A stretch of DNA of 64,000 nucleotides from RYN-428 sp035551995. Its GTDB lineage: Bacteria; Planctomycetota; Phycisphaerae; Tepidisphaerales; Tepidisphaeraceae. Position numbers and translations under genes: made by a program. The stretch lies in contig DASZME010000065.1 of NCBI GenBank assembly GCA_035551995.1, forward strand, positions 14,681-78,680, read 5' to 3'. The notes beneath the pieces are model-generated. The model searched no databases and had not been told where the DNA came from. It worked only from the letters and a program-made list of their open reading frames with translations. Below are positions 1 through 8,664 of the stretch, piece by piece (position 1 is the stretch's first letter; each line of letters begins with the position of its first letter).

Positions 1-3000
1 GCCGTTTCCACAATGAAACATCCCGGCGTTGCTTGATGGACAGACGCTGGCGATACCAGTCGCTTTCCAGCAGGCGATCGCGAGTGAAGGCCGCGCGGAG
101 ATTGGCGCTGCCGGGGTGATCGCCGTTCGTGCCTGAGTCGGAGGCCATTTCCTTCAGCAGCATCTGCAACGGCGGACAACATTCGGCAATGCTCCCGTCG
201 TCGAAAAACGCCTTGGCCATGCGCTGTTGCGTGTGCACGATGTTGTTGACGCCGTCGACGTACATCGCCAGGTCCTGGGTCTCGGGACGCAGAATCGCTT
301 CGTCGAACACCTTGGACGGATTATCAAAAACACGGCCGAAAAAGTCATGAATGAACTTGGCGGTAATGCGATAGCCTAGCCGGCTGGCGAGAACCGGCTT
401 GCCGTCGTACATGAAGTCGTCCACCTTCTCCATGTACTTCTTGTCGATTAAAAACCGCGCATCGCGCTCCGCCGGCGTCAGACGCGCCCATACCTCCGGG
501 ATCAACAGGCTGATGTCGTGATCGACCCGAACGTCCGGCCCGATATACCCCGCCGCCGTCGAGAAACCGGCGTATCCGGTCAGAATGAAATCGACCAGCG
601 CGTTATTCAAATCGGCTGCCGGTCGCAGGGCATTGAACGGCCCCTTGGTCAACGCGCCTTCGGAGCCGGCGCCTGTCGTGGACGGGCTTTTTCCGGTCAG
701 GCTGCTGATGAAATCCATGAACAGCTCGGGCAGTTCCTGATAGTGAATCGGATTATAAACCGCCAACGGCCGCACGCCCGGCTCGGCGGGATTATTCCGG
801 CGGCCGCTTAAAACCGAACTCACCGGAAAGACCATCGCCTCGCCCACCGGCGCCCGCCGAAGCAATCGCGCGCCGATTTCCGCGACATATCGGTCGCGCG
901 GCCGGGCGACGTCGGGGCGGATTTGCAGATAGCGCGGGTTTTTACTGCGCTTGCCCTCCACGATGCGCGGATCGGCCGAGCTGACGACGAATCCCGACGC
1001 GCTTCCCGCCTTCAGCGTCTGCTGCATCGGCTGGGAAAATTTCTCGAACTCGACCACGTCCTCGACCATCAGCTTCGCCTGCTCGGAGTCGATCGGCTCA
1101 TAGTTGGACGCGAACAAGCCCGGCTGGGACATATCCAATTCGGTCTGCTCGTCGGCGCCGCGATGAATCGCGTCGTCGGGACGCTGAAACAGGCGATATT
1201 CGCAATTCTCGATCAGCTTTACGCTTGGGTTCACGCACGACTTTGGCAGGTAGGAAAGCATGGCCGCCGGGACGACGGCCGACGCCGTAATATCATCTTC
1301 CATCTGCACCTTGTCGGCGGCGATGAAATCCTGGCGCAGCTTAAAAAGCCGCCAGCTTCCCTCTTTGTCGATGCCGACGCGCAGATAGCTGCCGACGGCA
1401 CGCCGCGCTCCGAATTTCAGTTCATGCCCGGCGCCGCCGTTCACGCGATCGACGTTGAAATGTGTCCGCCAATCCGCGCCCCATTCCGGCTTATAAATAC
1501 GCTTGATAAAGAAGACCAGCGAGCGAATGTGATTCGGAATCGTCTCAAGCCATGCGTTATACGCGTCGGTGAATTCCCCCGGCGACGGTGTCAGCATCTT
1601 GATTACCGATCCCAGCGAACGCTCGGGCCCCAGGATCGGGCGCGACACGCGATTCGAATAATCCGGCCGGGCGCTCGGCACGAATCGGTCGCCGTAGTCA
1701 CGATCAAAAATGCTCTGCACGAGATCGAGGTCTTTTTCCCAATCCGAAACATAGATCGGGCCGTAAACCACCGAACCGGCGATCGATTTGGAAATCTCGC
1801 TCTTGCCGCCGCCCGATACCGTGCATGGCTTATGGCAGAACGTGCCTTCGGCGCGCGTCCCGATCAATCGCCAGGAGGGCGCGTCGGGATGTTTTTCCAG
1901 CCGGATTTTGTAGCCGGTCGGATGAACATAAATCGTGTCCGGCATCAGCTTGATCGATTGCGTCTGGCCGTCTTTGCTCCACCACACCTTCTGCGTCCGC
2001 AAATCCATCTGCACGTCTTGCGGCACATATACGACGCTGGGATAACGCTTATCGACCGCATACCCGGCGTCATGCAACACCACCGAGGTGCCCAGCGTCT
2101 TGAGCGCCCCGGCAAACGTATATCCCTCGGCGATGATCTTATTGTCGACCTTGAACTGCTCCCCGAGGCTGTAACTGGCGAACGCCAGCGCTCCGCCGGC
2201 GTGTTCCTCTTCGGCGATGCCGAACAGGTTGGCCGAGTAGCTGATCTGGGTCTTGACCTCTTTCTTGCTGTACCCGAAATAATTGTCGGCCAGGATGGTG
2301 ACCATCACGCCGTCCATCGTCCGGCAGGTGATCTTGAACGGCTTGCCGCCGTTGTAAAGCTCGTCTTCGTTTTTCCAGCAGACGCCTTCTTCCCGCTGCC
2401 GCGGCGTGGCGTCTTTCCAGTTCGGCAGGCCCAGCGCCTTTTTGTTCAGACTCACCAGGTGCGGCGCCAGAATCACGCAGCCCGTATGCCCCGTCCAATG
2501 CTCGACATCGAGCCCCGCGTCATTCTCCGGCAAATACGGATCGCCGGCGTTCCCGAAAATCGACTCGACGAAATCGAGGTTGGATACCAAAGCCGCCGGC
2601 GCGAAAAAACGCACCTCCATCGTTTTGGCTTTGCTGAACCCCGGAATTTCCGGGCAGACGGTCGGCCGCAGCAACAATGAACAAAACAACGAAACCGGAT
2701 TTTCCCGCCCATCGGTAAACGGCAGCGCCCGCAAATCGTCCGGCGGATTCAACGCCGCGTGCAATAGATTGCCATAGACCTTCTTCGGCACCGCCACCTT
2801 GTCCGACGGAATCGGCAATCCCCCTTCGGCGACGTGAAACACGCCCTGCGTCGTGCGGCGATCGCTCTTGGGATTATGCAGCACGCCTTGGCGCACGCGA
2901 TAGCTGAAGACGTAATTGCTCTTATACTGATCCCGATCGATCGGCAGCGACATTTCCCGCGCCATCCCATGCCGATCGACGACGAACGTATCGGTCGGCA

Positions 3001-3283
3001 AGTTCAGCGGACCAGCCAATTCTTCCCCGGCGAAATGCCCGTCGATAAAATCCTGTATGCGCCGATCGGCTGGGCATAAATGTCCATCCAGCAATCGGCG
3101 AAACTCCCGAAAGTCGGCAAGCAGATCATGCGCGACATCCAGAAAACCGGTATGCGCGACATCGCCGACCACGGCGGCGCCGAGCGCCGCGAGTTTCAAA
3201 TTGATGTAACGGATAAGTTCTTCGCGAGTCCCGACGGTGCAGGCGCCGTCGGGGGTAAGTCCGAGACTGCGTTGGAAATCCAT
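1..3283 (-). CDS. PPi-type phosphoenolpyruvate carboxykinase (3' end beyond window)
   Basis: An uninterrupted minus-strand frame runs from an ATG at 3283 past base 1, at least 1094 codons, so only the last few dozen C-terminal residues should be missing (the Propionibacterium PPi-PEPCK is about 1130 aa). Family members interconvert oxaloacetate and PEP using pyrophosphate instead of a nucleotide. The translation carries blocks I recognise from that family: GVLHNPKSDRRTTQGVFH near residue 130, NLDFVESIFGNAGDPYLPEN near 233, WTGHTGCVILAPHL near 260, DNYFGYSKKEVKTQISYSAN near 320, CHKPCTVSGGGKSEISKS near 486 and HDISLLIPEVW near 890. An AAAGGA about 11 bases upstream may be the Shine-Dalgarno. 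It is cytosolic with no signal peptide. It is unrelated to ATP- or GTP-dependent PEPCK. Family assignment is from memory of the sequence, not a search. Confidence 0.85.
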   Translation of the reverse strand, partial: MDFQRSLGLTPDGACTVGTREELIRYINLKLAALGAAVVGDVAHTGFLDVAHDLLADFREFRRLLDGHLCPADRRIQDFIDGHFAGEELAGPLNLPTDTFVVDRHGMAREMSLPIDRDQYKSNYVFSYRVRQGVLHNPKSDRRTTQGVFHVAEGGLPIPSDKVAVPKKVYGNLLHAALNPPDDLRALPFTDGRENPVSLFCSLLLRPTVCPEIPGFSKAKTMEVRFFAPAALVSNLDFVESIFGNAGDPYLPENDAGLDVEHWTGHTGCVILAPHLVSLNKKALGLPNWKDATPRQREEGVCWKNEDELYNGGKPFKITCRTMDGVMVTILADNYFGYSKKEVKTQISYSANLFGIAEEEHAGGALAFASYSLGEQFKVDNKIIAEGYTFAGALKTLGTSVVLHDAGYAVDKRYPSVVYVPQDVQMDLRTQKVWWSKDGQTQSIKLMPDTIYVHPTGYKIRLEKHPDAPSWRLIGTRAEGTFCHKPCTVSGGGKSEISKSIAGSVVYGPIYVSDWEKDLDLVQSIFDRDYGDRFVPSARPDYSNRVSRPILGPERSLGSVIKMLTPSPGEFTDAYNAWLETIPNHIRSLVFFIKRIYKPEWGADWRTHFNVDRVNGGAGHELKFGARRAVGSYLRVGIDKEGSWRLFKLRQDFIAADKVQMEDDITASAVVPAAMLSYLPKSCVNPSVKLIENCEYRLFQRPDDAIHRGADEQTELDMSQPGLFASNYEPIDSEQAKLMVEDVVEFEKFSQPMQQTLKAGSASGFVVSSADPRIVEGKRSKNPRYLQIRPDVARPRDRYVAEIGARLLRRAPVGEAMVFPVSSVLSGRRNNPAEPGVRPLAVYNPIHYQELPELFMDFISSLTGKSPSTTGAGSEGALTKGPFNALRPAADLNNALVDFILTGYAGFSTAAGYIGPDVRVDHDISLLIPEVWARLTPAERDARFLIDKKYMEKVDDFMYDGKPVLASRLGYRITAKFIHDFFGRVFDNPSKVFDEAILRPETQDLAMYVDGVNNIVHTQQRMAKAFFDDGSIAECCPPLQMLLKEMASDSGTNGDHPGSANLRAAFTRDRLLESDWYRQRLSIKQRRDVSLWKR

Positions 3284-3551
3284 CGCTGCGACGATCCTTT
3301 CAGGGCGCGGTGCGGTCCGAAGGTCCACATCTTAAGGGAAGATCGTCGGAAAGTCGCGTGCCGCGACCTGGATGGACGATAGAGGCGCCAGACACGGAGG
3401 GCGGTCATGACCCCCGCAAGGCCAATGCGATCACGGCCGATGGTTACTCGGATTCGCCCGGCACATCCGAAAGGCGCCGACGGACGCAAGGGAAAAGACT
3501 TTGGTCCGTCCTGCAACATTCGTGGGGATTTCATATGGCGGGGGATCGTCG
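3284..3551. other. Divergent intergenic region
   Basis: This lies between the divergent PEPCK and NifU-like genes. It holds the 5' leader of PEPCK and, at its right end, the promoter annotated separately. Short frames crossing it have arginine/serine-rich translations typical of non-coding reads in high-GC DNA. I see no further gene. Confidence 0.5.
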
Positions 3552-3580
3552 TTGTCCCGGCCTGACATAATCGCTATAAT
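3552..3580 (+). promoter_or_regulatory. Sigma70-type promoter for the nifU-like/tadA operon
   Basis: TTGTCC at 3552-3557 and a perfect TATAAT at 3575-3580 are separated by exactly 17 bases. Transcription should start near 3587, about 45 bases before the first likely start codon of the NifU-like gene. Confidence 0.6.
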
Positions 3581-3631
3581 TGCCGACGAGCTAAAATCGC
3601 CGTGCGAATCCTACGGCCGATTCGCATATCA

Positions 3632-3904
3632 ATGGACAATGAATCCTGCATGACAACAGCAATTGAGAATACCGATTCCGTGCGCGATCGCGTTGCGAGC
3701 GTGATCAATCTGATTCGCCCGGCCGTTCAGGCCGACGGGGGAGATATCGAATTGGTCGACGTGGCCGCCGACGGCGTCGTGCAGATTCGTTTTCATGGCG
3801 CCTGCATCGGATGTCCGAGCAGTCATATGACGCTTCACATGGGAATCGAGCGCAATCTCCGCGACAAGGTGCCGGAAGTGACACGCGTGATTCCCGTCGC
3901 CTGA
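3632..3904 (+). CDS. NifU C-terminal-domain Fe-S scaffold protein
   Basis: A 90-aa protein consisting of the NifU C-terminal domain (Nfu type). These proteins hold or transfer a [4Fe-4S] cluster, usually as a dimer, through a C-x2-C motif. The sequence shows the domain hallmarks: IRPAVQADGGDIELVDV, then GACIGCPSSHMTL with the CxxC pair, then GIERNLRDKVPEV. Starts at 3632 or 3650 are both possible because neither has a clear Shine-Dalgarno; a GTG at 3602 would also read in frame. tadA follows after 26 bases, so the two are probably co-transcribed from the promoter at 3552-3580. Fe-S supply is relevant to the formate dehydrogenase elsewhere in the window, but no direct link is visible. Confidence 0.85.
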   Translation: MDNESCMTTAIENTDSVRDRVASVINLIRPAVQADGGDIELVDVAADGVVQIRFHGACIGCPSSHMTLHMGIERNLRDKVPEVTRVIPVA

Positions 3905-3930
3905 GGGACGTCTTTTTCGTCAAATCGGTC

Positions 3931-4401
3931 ATGCCCGACGTCGAACATTGGATGCAGTTGGCGCTTGCCGAGGCCGACGCCGCCGGGAGTTTGGGCGAGG
4001 TCCCGATCGGCTGCGTCATCGTTCACGATCCGAGCGGCGTCATCGTCGGCCAAGGCTTCAATCGCCGCGAGTTGGATCGCGATCCAACCGCTCACGCCGA
4101 GATCATCGCCCTCCGCGCCGCCGGTCAACTCATCAGGCATTGGCGGCTGCTGGACTGCACTCTTTACGCAACCCTTGAGCCGTGCCCGATGTGTGCCGGC
4201 GCGATCGTCAACGCTCGCATTCCGCGGCTGGTGTACGGATGCGCCGATCCCAAGGCCGGCGCCGTGCAAACGCTCTTTCGGATTTGCGACGACGCGAGGC
4301 TGAATCATCGGATGGAAATCCGCGGCGGCGTTTTAGCCGAGGCGTGCGCCGAAAAATTGCGGGAGTTTTTTCGAGCGCAGCGGGCGCTCGGGAAGAAATG
4401 A
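3931..4401 (+). CDS. tadA: tRNA-specific adenosine deaminase
   Basis: A 156-aa zinc deaminase that converts A34 to inosine in tRNA-Arg(ACG). The catalytic zinc site is complete: HAE (His55, Glu57) and PCPMC (Cys85, Cys88). The length and the LEPCPMCAGAIVNARI block are typical of TadA. The frame is open upstream, overlapping nifU, but the ATG at 3931 gives the normal N-terminus (VEHWMQLALAEA). It is the second gene of the operon starting at 3632. A cytidine or guanine deaminase is the alternative, but the spacing and C-terminal half favour TadA. Confidence 0.9.
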   Translation: MPDVEHWMQLALAEADAAGSLGEVPIGCVIVHDPSGVIVGQGFNRRELDRDPTAHAEIIALRAAGQLIRHWRLLDCTLYATLEPCPMCAGAIVNARIPRLVYGCADPKAGAVQTLFRICDDARLNHRMEIRGGVLAEACAEKLREFFRAQRALGKK

Positions 4402-4431
4402 GTTTTCGCCGCCGCCGCTTCATCGCGTATA

Positions 4432-5220
4432 ATGGTCGCCGTGACCGACCCTAACGATCCCGCCGATATCGACCACTGCGACAATCCCGAGCGCGTTTGG
4501 CATTGGATGCGCGCCCTTGGGAAAGATCCGCTGCCTCGCCATTTTGAAATCGATGGCGTCGCTTACCGTCTCGTCCGATCCGTCAAGCATGATTTCATGG
4601 CCGCCACCGGTTTTTACGAGGATGTGGCCGGCCATCGCGTCGTGCTCAAGATCGGCAGAGTGGCGCCGATGTTCGGCATTCCCCTGCGCTGGATCGGCCG
4701 ATTCTTATGTCGGCGCGAGACGCGATTTTATCGAAAGCTACAAGACTTGCCGAACATTCCAAGGCTCATTGGCCTGATCGGCGATACCGGATTCGTGCAC
4801 GATTACGTTCATGGCCGTCCACTGGCGGCAGATAAATCGACTCCCGACGGGTTCTTCGATCAGTGTACGGCGTTGCTCGCCGAGCTGCATCGGCGGGGCA
4901 TCGCCTATGCCGATACCAATAAGCCGGAAAATATTCTTCTGGGGGACGACGGCCGGCCTCACCTGATCGATTTTCAAATCAGCTGGGATTTTCGGTTCCT
5001 GCTAAAACGAATGCAGCGGGAAGACATTTACCACGTTCTTAAGCATAAAAAACGATTGCGCCCGGATGAACTGACGGCCGAGGAGCTTCATCGCGTCAGG
5101 CATAAAAGCTTTTTGATTCGGGCGCATCGCACCGTCTCCAGGCCCTATTTCTTGATCCGCCGACGATTGTTCAAGCATCTTCGCGACTCCGGTCGCGTGA
5201 TGCCGGAGGGTAGCAAATGA
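4432..5220 (+). CDS. Protein kinase-like phosphotransferase of unknown substrate
   Basis: A 262-aa protein with a compact kinase fold. Visible elements are a VLK lysine (K73), a catalytic loop AYADTNKPENILL (D161, K164, N167, replacing the usual HRDLKPEN) and a metal-binding LIDFQ (D180, replacing DFG). It resembles the lipopolysaccharide-kinase/RIO-like small kinases and lacks the C-terminal lobe length of eukaryotic-type kinases. The C-terminus is basic (RAHRTVSRPYFLIRRRLFKHL) and might associate with membrane. Its stop overlaps the next gene by four bases (ATGA), implying translational coupling with the lipoprotein. TATAAT at 4428-4433 overlaps the ATG, so a start further downstream (4507) cannot be excluded. 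The substrate cannot be read from the sequence. Confidence 0.65.
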   Translation: MVAVTDPNDPADIDHCDNPERVWHWMRALGKDPLPRHFEIDGVAYRLVRSVKHDFMAATGFYEDVAGHRVVLKIGRVAPMFGIPLRWIGRFLCRRETRFYRKLQDLPNIPRLIGLIGDTGFVHDYVHGRPLAADKSTPDGFFDQCTALLAELHRRGIAYADTNKPENILLGDDGRPHLIDFQISWDFRFLLKRMQREDIYHVLKHKKRLRPDELTAEELHRVRHKSFLIRAHRTVSRPYFLIRRRLFKHLRDSGRVMPEGSK

Positions 5221-5813
5221 AATTGCGTTCGGTGATCGGATTTGCCGTTTTGACCGCGGTCGCGTGCGCGGCGGGATGCGCCGAGACGGCGGGCGACTCC
5301 GGCCGCGAATCGCCCGCGCGCGAGTCGGCCGCCACCGCCCCGGCCACGCAACCGGCCGACCCCGCCGCGGCGGATATTTCCAAAGTGCTCGAGCGCCCGG
5401 GCGTAACCAGGGACGGCGTCTACATCGTCACCGTGCCGCGCGATGATCTGGACGTGACCATTCTTGGCATGGGAATTCCCACGGCCGCCGGGATCGAATC
5501 GGTCTTCTACTTTTATCGCTGTCCATGCGGGAAGATGAATGTGGCCGGTCAATTCGTGACCGCCGACTATGAATCCAACGACGTGGTCGATGCCCTTCGG
5601 CAAAACGCGATCCTGCGCGTCGCGTCGATCGCGCCGATGCTTCAATACGAAAAGCCGCGATTGGATATCATCCGTTTCCAGGGGGAAGGCGACGCGGTGG
5701 CCATGGCGAAGATCATCCGCGAGGCGTTGCGGTGGACGGGAAAAGAACGAATGGCGCCGCAGAAACCAGACACCGACGCCTCTGCGCCGCCGCCGGGGCA
5801 AAAGCCGCAGTGA
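5217..5813 (+). CDS. DUF1259 (LppY/LpqO-like) lipoprotein
   Basis: A 198-aa exported protein. Residues 1-21 form a signal peptide ending in a lipobox (ACAAGC, lipidated Cys21), followed by an Ala/Pro-rich linker to about residue 55. Residues about 65-185 match the DUF1259 pattern: VTVPRDDLDVTILGMGIPTAAG, then a VAGQFVTADYESNDVVDAL segment, then FQGEGDAVAMAKIIREAL. The function of the family is unknown. Unusually, a CPCGK motif sits in the middle of the domain. It is coupled by an ATGA overlap to the kinase-like gene and is the last gene of the plus-strand cluster. Confidence 0.65.
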   Translation: MKLRSVIGFAVLTAVACAAGCAETAGDSGRESPARESAATAPATQPADPAAADISKVLERPGVTRDGVYIVTVPRDDLDVTILGMGIPTAAGIESVFYFYRCPCGKMNVAGQFVTADYESNDVVDALRQNAILRVASIAPMLQYEKPRLDIIRFQGEGDAVAMAKIIREALRWTGKERMAPQKPDTDASAPPPGQKPQ

Positions 5814-6177
5814 TCGATGTCGCAAACGCCCAATCAGACTGGTACGTCACACCTTGGGCGACCCCTTAGCCCGTCCCTGGAAACTCCGTCGGCGTGGCGC
5901 CTGCCCAACAGGGCAAATGCCTGTAGATCGGGGTCCGAAATCCGTTCATCGCTCCGGAACTCTTTGGAACGCCGATCATTTTTCCGATGATCTCGTTGGC
6001 GGGAAATCCCGAACTGTGACGACGATTAACTTGACCGCCGCCGCGACAGGCGGATTTAGTCGAATTCCTGCGAACGCTGAGCGATGCGCCTTCGGCGTCG
6101 GAATCGCGCTAACTGCCTCGTCACGTGGCGAAACCGAAAAAGCCCTTTAAGCGAACCGCATTGTCCTTCATCGGGTC
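5814..6177. other. Convergent intergenic region, no gene seen
   Basis: 364 bases between the 3' ends of the DUF1259 gene and the minus-strand glycosyltransferase. A weak hairpin (CAGGGC/GCCTG, around 5907-5925) is present without a T-run. No convincing terminator or gene. Confidence 0.4.
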
Positions 6178-7356
6178 TCATGCGAGCGGCGACGGCGCTT
6201 CTGTGGAGATTTTTGAGGGGGCGGCCTTGTAATCGATCATTCTCGCCAGGCGACCGGCCGCGCGATCTCGAAGATATTGGCGCTGGCCGATCATGCTGGC
6301 CCACATGCCGACAAACGTCAATGTTCCGTAGGCGGCCGCGTCTGGCCACGATCGCGCCCGTCGGCGAATACGCCATGCGGTCCGCGCCATCTGTAACGGA
6401 AGTATCATCAGAATCAGCGCGGCGGCGGCGAGCAGGAACTTGAGGCTTACCCATAAAACGCCGCGGCCCGCGCGAAAGTCGCCCGCGAGCAGGCAGGCGT
6501 TTAGCAGCGCCAAAACGACGACGCCGATCGCCGTCCACAACCACGTCACGGCCCACCTGCGGGCACTTTTCAAGTGTTTCATGAAAAGCCCCTGGCCGCC
6601 GAATCGCGTGGCGACGTCCAGGGCGCCGTATCCGGTGCGGATGGAGCGCTTCCACCACTGCCTGAAATGGAGCATGGCCGAATCGTGCAGCGTCATTTCC
6701 GCGTCGATGCGAAGAATTTTCCAGCCGGCCGCGCGAAATCGCTGGCACAATTCCGGCTCTTCCCCGGCGACGATGGAAGAGTTGAAACCCTCGACCTGTT
6801 GAAAAGCGGCGACGCGCATCATCGCATCGCCGCCGCAGCTTTTTACTTCGCCGACTGTCGTGTTCCATTCGATGTCGGCCAGGCCGTTATATATCGAACG
6901 CTCGGGAAACCGCTCGCGCCGTCTGCCGCAAACGACGGCGACGTCGGGGCGCGAATCGAGCGTTAGTTTCGCGGCGTCGATCCAGCCGGCGACGATTTCG
7001 CAATCGCCGTCGACGAATTGAATGTAATCGGCTCGCGGCGCGATTCGCATGAGCCGAGAAAAGCCTTCGTTGCGCGCGCGGGCGGCGGAAAACGGGAGCG
7101 ACATGTCCAGATCAACCACTTCGCAGCCGATCTCGCGCGCGAGAAGCGGGCTGCCGTCGGTCGAGGCCGAATCAACGTATACGACAGGCATTCCGCGTCC
7201 CACCGCCGACGCAAGACAGCGACGAAGTCGCTCTCCCTCATTGCGGCCGATCGCGATGATTCCGATGTTGTTTCCTGGCGGAATGTCCACGGTTCCAACA
7301 ATAGTGTTCACCGACCGAGAATCCAGTGGGATTTCGTCTCGGATTCCCGCGGGCAT
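6178..7356 (-). CDS. Membrane-anchored family 2 glycosyltransferase
   Basis: About 392 aa. The N-terminal half is a GT-A fold: IIAIGRNEGERLRRCL at the start, VYVDSASTDGSP, and the DxD-type FVDGDCEIVAGWI; EWNTTVGEVKSCGGDAMMRV and GEEPELCQRF(R)A follow as acceptor-site blocks. The C-terminal third has two or three membrane helices (WLWTAIGVVVLALLNACLLA, FLLAAAALILMILPL). Such enzymes transfer sugars in cell-surface polysaccharide or glycolipid synthesis; the donor is unknown. The frame extends to a GTG at 7428, but that stretch covers an 11-bp inverted repeat and a direct repeat, so I place the start at 7356. No strong Shine-Dalgarno is visible. It stands alone, divergent from ygfZ. Confidence 0.75.
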   Translation of the reverse strand: MPAGIRDEIPLDSRSVNTIVGTVDIPPGNNIGIIAIGRNEGERLRRCLASAVGRGMPVVYVDSASTDGSPLLAREIGCEVVDLDMSLPFSAARARNEGFSRLMRIAPRADYIQFVDGDCEIVAGWIDAAKLTLDSRPDVAVVCGRRRERFPERSIYNGLADIEWNTTVGEVKSCGGDAMMRVAAFQQVEGFNSSIVAGEEPELCQRFRAAGWKILRIDAEMTLHDSAMLHFRQWWKRSIRTGYGALDVATRFGGQGLFMKHLKSARRWAVTWLWTAIGVVVLALLNACLLAGDFRAGRGVLWVSLKFLLAAAALILMILPLQMARTAWRIRRRARSWPDAAAYGTLTFVGMWASMIGQRQYLRDRAAGRLARMIDYKAAPSKISTEAPSPLA

Positions 7357-7375
7357 GCGAGTTACTTCGCAACGT

Positions 7376-7432
7376 CGCGGAAAACCGGGTTTCGGTTTTC
7401 CGCGATCCACCGGTTTTGCGCGATCCACCGGC
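7376..7432. repeat. Inverted repeat plus 13-bp direct repeat in the glycosyltransferase/ygfZ divergent region
   Basis: CGCGGAAAACC (7376-7386) and GGTTTTCCGCG (7394-7404) form a perfect 11-bp hairpin with a 7-base loop. CGCGATCCACCGG occurs at 7401-7413 and again at 7420-7432. The arrangement between divergent genes is compatible with an operator or a small repeat element. Confidence 0.6.
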
Positions 7433-7491
7433 TAACGGTCGGCCGCGATGTCCCGGTTTCCTTACACCGCCAACCCCGCTACAGTTCGCAC

Positions 7492-8664
7492 ATGACCGAC
7501 ACACCCGCACCCGCGCCTCCGCTTCCCAACCCGCTGCGCGCCCGCCACGAAGCCGTCGGCGCGGAGTTTCAGGCATACGCGAGCCTCGAAGTCGTCAGCA
7601 CCTTCGGCGAACCGCAGGCCGAGTACGCGGCCATTCGAAAAGCATCGGCTCTTATCGACGAACCGCAACGCGGAATTTTGGAATTGACCGGCGAAGACCG
7701 CCTGGCGTTTCTCAATAATCTGCTCACCAACCAAACGTGGGATAAGGCGACCAAAACCGGTCTGGCAGCGGGAGCCGGCGTCTACGCGTTCTTCTTAAAC
7801 GGCAAGGGCCGGATTATTACCGACGCCTGCGTCATCGAGCGCGGCGACCGAACCTGGCTCGACATGGACGCGCGCCTCGTCGATTCGACGCGCCAGGCGT
7901 TCGATAAATTCCTGTTCCGCGAGCGCGTGAAAATGACCAGCCGGGTGGGCGACCTCCATACCCTTGCGCTGCACGGGCCGGGAACAAGCAAGATTCTCGG
8001 CGAAGTGTGCGACCCGCCGCCGGGCGAGCTGGAGCAAGTGGGATCATTTGCGACACGATTGTTTGACGTCGACGTGGTTCTCTGGCGCGACGACGCTTGC
8101 GGGGTCAGCGGTTTTCACATGGTCGCGGAGAGCGCGAAAGTCGGGAAAATATGGGACGGACTGCTGGCGCGGTTTTTCGAGAATCAGGAACCGGGCCGTC
8201 GGCGGTTGCGCCCCGCGGGGTGGGCGGCGTTCAACGCCACGCGGATCGAAGCGGGCCGGCCGATCTTCGGGATCGATTTCGACGACACCGTCCTTCCCGC
8301 CGAAACCGGCCAACTCGCTCGCGCGGCCAGCTTTACGAAGGGATGTTATCTGGGGCAGGAGATCGTCGCGCGAATGCACGCGCGGGGCCAGGTCGCCCGG
8401 CAGATCGTCGGCCTCCGCGTCGCCGACGACGCCCTGCCAATGGCCGGCGCCCTGCTCTATGACGACCAGAACAATCAGGTCGGCGGAATCACCAGCAGCA
8501 CCGTATCTCCCGTCCTCTCCAACGCCTGCATCTGCCTGGGATTCGCCAAAAAGGCGTTCATCCCGCCCGGCAGCATCGTCAAAGTCCCGGCCGAAGGAGC
8601 GATGCGCCAAGCGACGGTGGTGGCGCTTCCGTTTCTGGCCGCGGGAGCGTCGGATCACTTATAG
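7492..8664 (+). CDS. ygfZ: YgfZ/GcvT-family folate-binding protein
   Basis: 390 aa, related to the glycine-cleavage T protein. YgfZ supports folate-dependent maintenance or repair of Fe-S enzymes such as MiaB. The diagnostic segment KGCYLGQEIVARMHARGQV, containing the YgfZ KGCYxGQE cysteine, is present near residue 285. The N-terminal LEVVSTFGEPQAEYAAIRKA and LAFLNNLLTNQ blocks are typical GcvT-fold. The frame is open well upstream (from 7018), but that part is antisense to the glycosyltransferase; the ATG at 7492 begins the conserved region with a short Pro/Ala-rich tail. It is monocistronic, with a repeat-rich region downstream. Confidence 0.8.
   Translation: MTDTPAPAPPLPNPLRARHEAVGAEFQAYASLEVVSTFGEPQAEYAAIRKASALIDEPQRGILELTGEDRLAFLNNLLTNQTWDKATKTGLAAGAGVYAFFLNGKGRIITDACVIERGDRTWLDMDARLVDSTRQAFDKFLFRERVKMTSRVGDLHTLALHGPGTSKILGEVCDPPPGELEQVGSFATRLFDVDVVLWRDDACGVSGFHMVAESAKVGKIWDGLLARFFENQEPGRRRLRPAGWAAFNATRIEAGRPIFGIDFDDTVLPAETGQLARAASFTKGCYLGQEIVARMHARGQVARQIVGLRVADDALPMAGALLYDDQNNQVGGITSSTVSPVLSNACICLGFAKKAFIPPGSIVKVPAEGAMRQATVVALPFLAAGASDHL

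Noticed and set aside
923..2680. 585-codon open frame on the plus strand
   Set aside because: Arg/His-rich, repetitive composition and exactly antisense to the conserved PPi-PEPCK; it arises from codon bias of the real minus-strand gene.
4405..4433. TATAAT at 4428-4433 as a promoter for the kinase-like gene
   Set aside because: The -10 overlaps the ATG and the best -35 (TTTTCG) is 19 bases away; more likely the gene is expressed with tadA.
7018..7491. 158-codon N-terminal extension of ygfZ
   Set aside because: It overlaps the glycosyltransferase gene in antisense and its translation is unlike the family; the ATG at 7492 begins the conserved protein.
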